Assembly: GCF_000003605.2 (NCBI RefSeq)
Contig: NW_003106095.1
Span: forward strand, 333,268 to 359,715
Length of the DNA stretch: 26,448 nt
Reading direction: 5' to 3'
Origin: Saccoglossus kowalevskii
Lineage: Eukaryota; Hemichordata; Enteropneusta; Harrimaniidae
The position numbers and the translations under genes were made by a program. A model generated the notes under the pieces. It made no database searches and was not told the origin of the DNA. It saw only the letters and a program-made list of their open reading frames with translations. Shown in pieces: positions 10,973 to 26,448 of this stretch. Numbering within the stretch: position 1 is the first letter of the stretch; every line of letters starts with the position of its first letter.

Positions 10973-11693
10973 TACGGGAATCTGACAGATATACCCTTTG
11001 AAAGTGACATGTTGTCTACACGTAATTTATGATGCATAAGCATCCATGTTCTGCAAAGACTTTTGCACTGACTACTAGTATATGCATTGGAAAATTATTT
11101 CATGGATCATTTTTTCCTTAAACCACTCCTTTTTCCTTTTTTGACGCATTCATTTTGTCAAAACACAACCTTTGATTTATAGAAATATAGCCCCAAATGC
11201 GTGTTGATTTCAAGTTTATAAATATGTTACAGGCGTAGTAACTGTTTTCTTTTCCTGGACCGGGATAGCGAATTAAATTACCACAGAGCCCCTAGGAAGG
11301 TGCGGCCTCACAGTCCCGTCACACAGTCTGACCGGGAGGGTGTTTTCCACACATGTTTCCTATTGAGATTCTTTGCTTGCTCATTTCTAGAAGAAAAAAA
11401 AACTTAATGCAGTCAATGCAGTCAGAGCGGACACCGGTATCACACTTACTGTATAAATTTCATATAGACACGTGTCATTTGGAGATTTAGTTACCTACTT
11501 CCGTGTCGCTATATTTAACACATGGTGGGCGGACTTTCTTCAACATCATATCTCACACATCAGAAGACCACGTCTTCTTTAACCGGTGTATTGTCCCGGT
11601 AATTCATGTTATAACACAATGTTCGCCGTGAATACAACATGTACATTGTCTACCTTGCTGACAATAGTCACGTGATTTGATCGTTGTGATTAT
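10973..11693. other. Intergenic stretch between two MITEs
   Basis: No gene seen. A GTCACGTGAT E-box lies at 11667-11676, only 17 bases before the target site of the next MITE. CTTCCG and similar short promoter-like motifs occur but are not diagnostic. Confidence 0.5.
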
Positions 11694-11697
11694 TTAA

Positions 11698-11825
11698 AGG
11701 GCGGCCGCAGTCGTCGCACCGCGTCCTGTTCGATATGGGACTCATAGCGACGTATACATCGCGTGTAAAATACATTGTTTATTTACATGAAATTCGAACA
11801 CGCGCTGCGCGACGACCACCGCGCT
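11698..11825 (+). mobile_element. TTAA-flanked MITE, copy 1 (T2/Kolobok-like)
   Basis: A 128-bp element between TTAA at 11694-11697 and TTAA at 11826-11829. Left end AGGGCGG; right end CCGCGCT, i.e. AGCGCGG in reverse complement, followed inward by imperfectly matching GTCGTCGC blocks. TTAA plus AGG ends recall the TTAAAGGRR signature of T2/Kolobok MITEs. The interior is nearly identical to copies at 16755 and 22386. It lies upstream of the kinase gene. Confidence 0.8.
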
Positions 11826-11829
11826 TTAA

Positions 11830-12029
11830 AGGTTACTGTGCTTATTTGTCAAAAAAAAACATATTTATGAGTTTTTGTTTTTGCTACTAGTATTCTGTGG
11901 CATGCTGCTGCAGGGAAAATGCTGAACATCTTTCCTTTGATACATTTAAAAAAAATGTAAGAAAAAACATAATGCTCATCTGCCATGTGACGCTATCATT
12001 GTCACGACGTCACCAGTGATTGGGAGTTT
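11830..12029. other. Short spacer
   Basis: AT-rich spacer with TGACGCTATCATTGTCACGACGTCA-like cAMP-element half sites; no gene. Confidence 0.4.
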
Positions 12030-12290
12030 CCCCTTGTCGCCACTTCCGCTATCACAGTCGTCTGAGTAAAAATCAGAACCCCCCCTCCCCTATTGTCACT
12101 TTGCTTCCCCGCATTCTTCGTCTGTTAATTATAAACAAATGTTTATGGCTCAATTCGGCTACATGTATGTTCATGGTAAATAAATTTATCTCCGCCCCTT
12201 GTCGCCACTTCCGCTATTACAAACGTCTGAGTGGAAATCCTAATCGCCACTTATGTTTCTCTCTTCGTCCGTTATAACAATGTATATTTC
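12030..12290. repeat. Imperfect 165-bp-spaced duplication with ETS-like sites
   Basis: The block CCCCTTGTCGCCACTTCC followed by GCTAT occurs at 12030 and again at 12195. Each is followed by a CGTCTGAGT block and, about 80 bases on, a TTCTTCGTCTGTTA / CTCTTCGTCCGTTA block. Each copy holds CACTTCCG, the complement of a CGGAAGTG ETS-type site. The region lies 0.8-1 kb before the first coding exon of the kinase and could be part of its promoter; that role is inference. Confidence 0.5.
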
Positions 12291-12362
12291 CTAGATAGGT
12301 TATATGTATTTTAATATTATATTTTTTTTAAAGTATCGATTCGTGAAGAGTAAATAGAAACG

Positions 12363-12388
<26 letters not shown>
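12363..12388. repeat. Poly(T) tract
   Basis: A run of 26 T. It could be the reversed poly(A) tail of a retroposed element, but no element body is recognisable beside it. Confidence 0.9.
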
Positions 12389-12393
<5 letters not shown>

Positions 12394-12836
12394 GAAATGA
12401 CCAGTGGCGGCGGTGTAACGCCATTAGCGCGTACATGTTTGGGAACTTCGCATGCTCGGGTCTCTGCTTCAAAATATCCGCGTGGAGGGTTTTGTACATT
12501 TTGCTCTGGTGTTTCAATTTTTACAGGATTCATACCTCGCTATCATGATATGTTCTGTTAATTACACATGCGTAATCTATTGAGTTGCGGAACTTAATTA
12601 TGAGGAAGTAAAAATTAGAAGTAGTTATCGTGTTGCCTGGTTACAGTGACCATCATTGATTATTATATAACAAGATGACACGCATCGATGCTGAAGTCTT
12701 GTTCGCAATGGAGTGTATGACGATACTAAAAAAAATGGTGGTTCAATGTCATGTTTCAAACTATACGAAATACAAAACTACTCATGCATTCTTTCCATGA
12801 ACTGTAGGATGACTAAGTGACTATTAGCTCATTTCC

Positions 12837-12837
<1 letters not shown>
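12389..12837. other. Upstream flank of kinase gene
   Basis: No coding exon seen. A GC-richer patch near 12405-12490 (GGCGGCGGTG, GCGCG, GCATGC) could be promoter or a non-coding first exon, but no donor can be chosen with confidence. Confidence 0.35.
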
Positions 12838-12867
<30 letters not shown>

Positions 12868-12901
12868 ACAAACAAACAAACAAACAAACAAACAAACAAA
12901 C

Positions 12902-12984
<83 letters not shown>
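12838..12984. repeat. Compound tetranucleotide microsatellite (AAAT)n(AAAC)n(AAAT)n
   Basis: AAAT units to about 12868, then about nine AAAC units, then AAAT units to 12984. It ends 84 bases before the acceptor of the first coding exon of the kinase. Confidence 0.95.
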
Positions 12985-13068
12985 AACGAAGGAGTTATTT
13001 GAAATAAACGTACACATGGATTCAATGAGTGAGTTATCTCGTGTTGTATTTATGTTTTTCTTTGACAG

Positions 13069-13143
13069 ACCACACAATCTTTCTTCAACCTCTCATCTGT
13101 CATTTCAAAATACTGAAAACAGGACTTCAGTATATCAGTAACC
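13069..13143 (+). other. SRC: 5' UTR part of the first coding exon of the Src-family kinase
   Basis: A TTTTTCTTTGACAG acceptor ends at 13068. The 75 bases from there to the start codon have no ATG, so the reading start at 13144 is the first available. At least one upstream non-coding exon is implied but not located. Confidence 0.6.
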
Positions 13144-25019
<11,876 letters not shown>

Positions 25020-25354
25020 TGAAGCAGACCTTTGTTGTTAGGGAAGTGACGTGATTTATGAATGCATAATTAAGCTATGAACTATGGGTAAACTACAATA
25101 CTCCAGCATAACATCACATATAATCCCAAGAAGAGGAATAATCCAGAATTTCGTCAAATTTCAATATAAAATAACTTCATGCAGTTTGGTTTACGTTGTA
25201 CATTCAATAATGGCAATATTTTTGAACGGTTGAACATCTGGAAAATTCTCATGGTGTTGTGATAGAATCATACGTTTTGATATATGATTATTTGTAAACA
25301 GAAATACAGATATTGTGTTTTTCGCCGACAATATGCAAGTGGTATTCCTTTGGT

Positions 25355-25370
25355 AACGCGCATGCGCGTT
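25355..25370. promoter_or_regulatory. 16-bp perfect palindrome with NRF-1-type core
   Basis: AACGCGCATGCGCGTT is self-complementary over all 16 bases and contains GCGCATGCGC, the NRF-1 consensus. It lies in the presumed 3' UTR, an odd place for a promoter site. Confidence 0.5.
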
Positions 25371-25707
25371 TGCTTGATTCATTATTACGTCATAAAAATT
25401 CCACTGATATTTCATGGGCGACCAATACAGTATTGTTAATTCGTGATAAACATGCTTTTTAGTGTGTATGACAACAAACAGAAATACTGGAAAAAAATAC
25501 TTATATTTATCTTTAGCGCCTTTTTGAAAATCGTCTGCACCAACTAAAAAAATTGTTTTGGAATGACACATTGTTTTTAACTATGAATTGATATTCCATA
25601 ATTTTTACAAAGACGAGTTGTCTTACAACTACTGCAGTTGTTACTCCAGGTTTACTAAATATATTCAAGTTTTATAAATATGTGTGAACTACGTTGAATC
25701 ATTGATG

Positions 25708-25713
25708 AATAAA
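25708..25713 (+). terminator. Candidate poly(A) signal AATAAA
   Basis: The only canonical AATAAA seen between the kinase stop codon and the next mobile-like element. Cleavage would fall near 25725-25740. ATTAAA at 25746 is an alternative. Confidence 0.4.
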
Positions 25714-25757
25714 ATCGTCAATGTTCGAGCGTTTTAATTCGAACATATTAAAATCGT

Positions 25758-26068
25758 TTCCGTTCGCTGTGAGATCCCGCATTATGCGTGAAATCGAATG
25801 TAAAAATGTCACGGCGTCGTAATGGCGTCAAAACATTGCCTGGCATTCGACAAACATATTTTGGAGAAATTTCTACGCTATACGCTTTTTCATGATGGTC
25901 ATTTTGATGAAGTAATATTTTCTCAAGGCCATATACCGCTCTGTAAGGTCGGCCTTTCGACATTGAACTATGAAAAAATTCAAGTTAAAAATCAAATTAT
26001 TCGAGTTTTGCGTAGACGTTGGGTATACGTTATTCACGCATTACGCGAGATCTCGCAATGAACGCAAA
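25758..26068. mobile_element. MITE-like element with 32-bp imperfect inverted ends
   Basis: Bases 25761-25792 and the reverse complement of 26033-26064 match at 26 of 32 positions. They share CGTTC, GAGATC and ATGCGTGAA, and five of the six mismatches are transitions, as in a decayed element. TTT next to the outer end on both sides may extend the repeat. The 79-codon open frame inside (25822-26061) has no transposase features. Outer limits and target duplication are not certain. Confidence 0.55.
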
Positions 26069-26448
26069 ATCGTCTTTTCTCGCATCTTTCTGCATCGATT
26101 ATGTAACACTAATGAATCTAAAATATCATCTCAACGAGGACTTTAACCATTCACACGTTCCCTTTCACAAAAGTAAATCTATATATTAGTTTTTCAAAAA
26201 TGTTGATTTAGATTTGTAACCAATGAGAATTTATAGAAAGTTGCAGATATATGCGTTTCCGAATTTTGGAGGGAAACATTATACATTGGGTGGGTTAAAA
26301 ATAACATGTACAAGTAATCCAGCTTGTTCTTATTAAGTTATGTTAATACGGGAATTTATTTCAAAATAATATTACTTAACCATGACTAATCCCCGTATTG
26401 CTTCATCCGCATAAGCTAGCATTGTGTGCTTTATGTTTAAATCGGGGG
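26069..26448. other. Right-hand flank, nothing recognised
   Basis: AT-rich DNA with no gene or repeat I can support. The window ends in five G residues. Confidence 0.5.

Larger units (their letters stand above)
25020..25757 (+). other. SRC: 3' UTR and flank of the Src-family kinase
   Basis: No further exon. The first AATAAA downstream of the stop is at 25708, which would give a 3' UTR of about 0.7 kb. The 126-codon minus-strand open frame here (25191-25571) has no recognisable features. Confidence 0.5.

Noticed and set aside
12813..13025. Minus-strand frame coding FIYL/FVCL repeats
   Set aside because: It is only the AAAT/AAAC microsatellite read through.
25191..25571. Longest open frame of the window, 126 codons, minus strand
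   Set aside because: It lies in the kinase 3' flank, has no domain, splice or family signature, and its composition follows the AT-rich DNA.

Overview
The window is nuclear DNA of an animal, most likely a marine invertebrate. The genes are split by GT-AG introns of 185 bp to 3.9 kb. Intergenic DNA is AT-rich, with microsatellites, minisatellites and small non-autonomous DNA transposons. The two recognisable genes are animal-specific families. I cannot name the species. The kinase looks closer to insect Src42A-type Src kinases than to vertebrate SRC/FYN/YES, and TTAA-flanked MITEs of this kind are known from chordates and other animals.

Layout. (1) Bases 423-2179, minus strand: the first two coding exons of an N-acetylglucosamine-1-phosphodiester alpha-N-acetylglucosaminidase (NAGPA, the mannose-6-phosphate 'uncovering enzyme'). 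They carry a signal peptide, a furin-type propeptide site and the N-terminal part of the catalytic domain; the rest of the gene lies off the left edge. (2) Bases 2180-13068: about 11 kb between the divergent genes, with no convincing protein gene. It holds a compound AATAT/AATAG microsatellite, a hairpin-rich tRNA/SINE-like patch, an AAT repeat, a tRNA-Lys-like SINE remnant, a 201-bp MITE with about 48-bp inverted ends, the first copy of a TTAA-flanked MITE, a 165-bp-spaced duplication with ETS-like sites, and an AAAT/AAAC repeat. (3) Bases 13069-25019, plus strand: a complete Src-family tyrosine kinase gene of 11 coding exons, which joins in frame to a 518-residue protein (myristoylation signal, Lys/Glu-rich unique region, SH3, SH2, kinase, C-terminal regulatory Tyr). 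Its introns hold two minisatellites with higher-order structure, two more copies of the TTAA MITE, a 106-bp duplication, a GAAT microsatellite and several hairpins. (4) Bases 25020-26448: the kinase 3' flank with a possible poly(A) signal, an NRF-1-like palindrome and a roughly 310-bp element with 32-bp inverted ends.

The two genes are neighbours without an obvious shared pathway: one acts in Golgi tagging of lysosomal enzymes, the other in membrane-proximal signalling. I see no undescribed multi-gene system. The most unusual material is the repeat landscape: three same-orientation TTAA MITE copies, two dimer-structured intronic minisatellites, and an excess of the 8-mer TCACGTGA. The kinase also departs from vertebrate SRC at one intron position, in the catalytic loop and in its N-terminal region.
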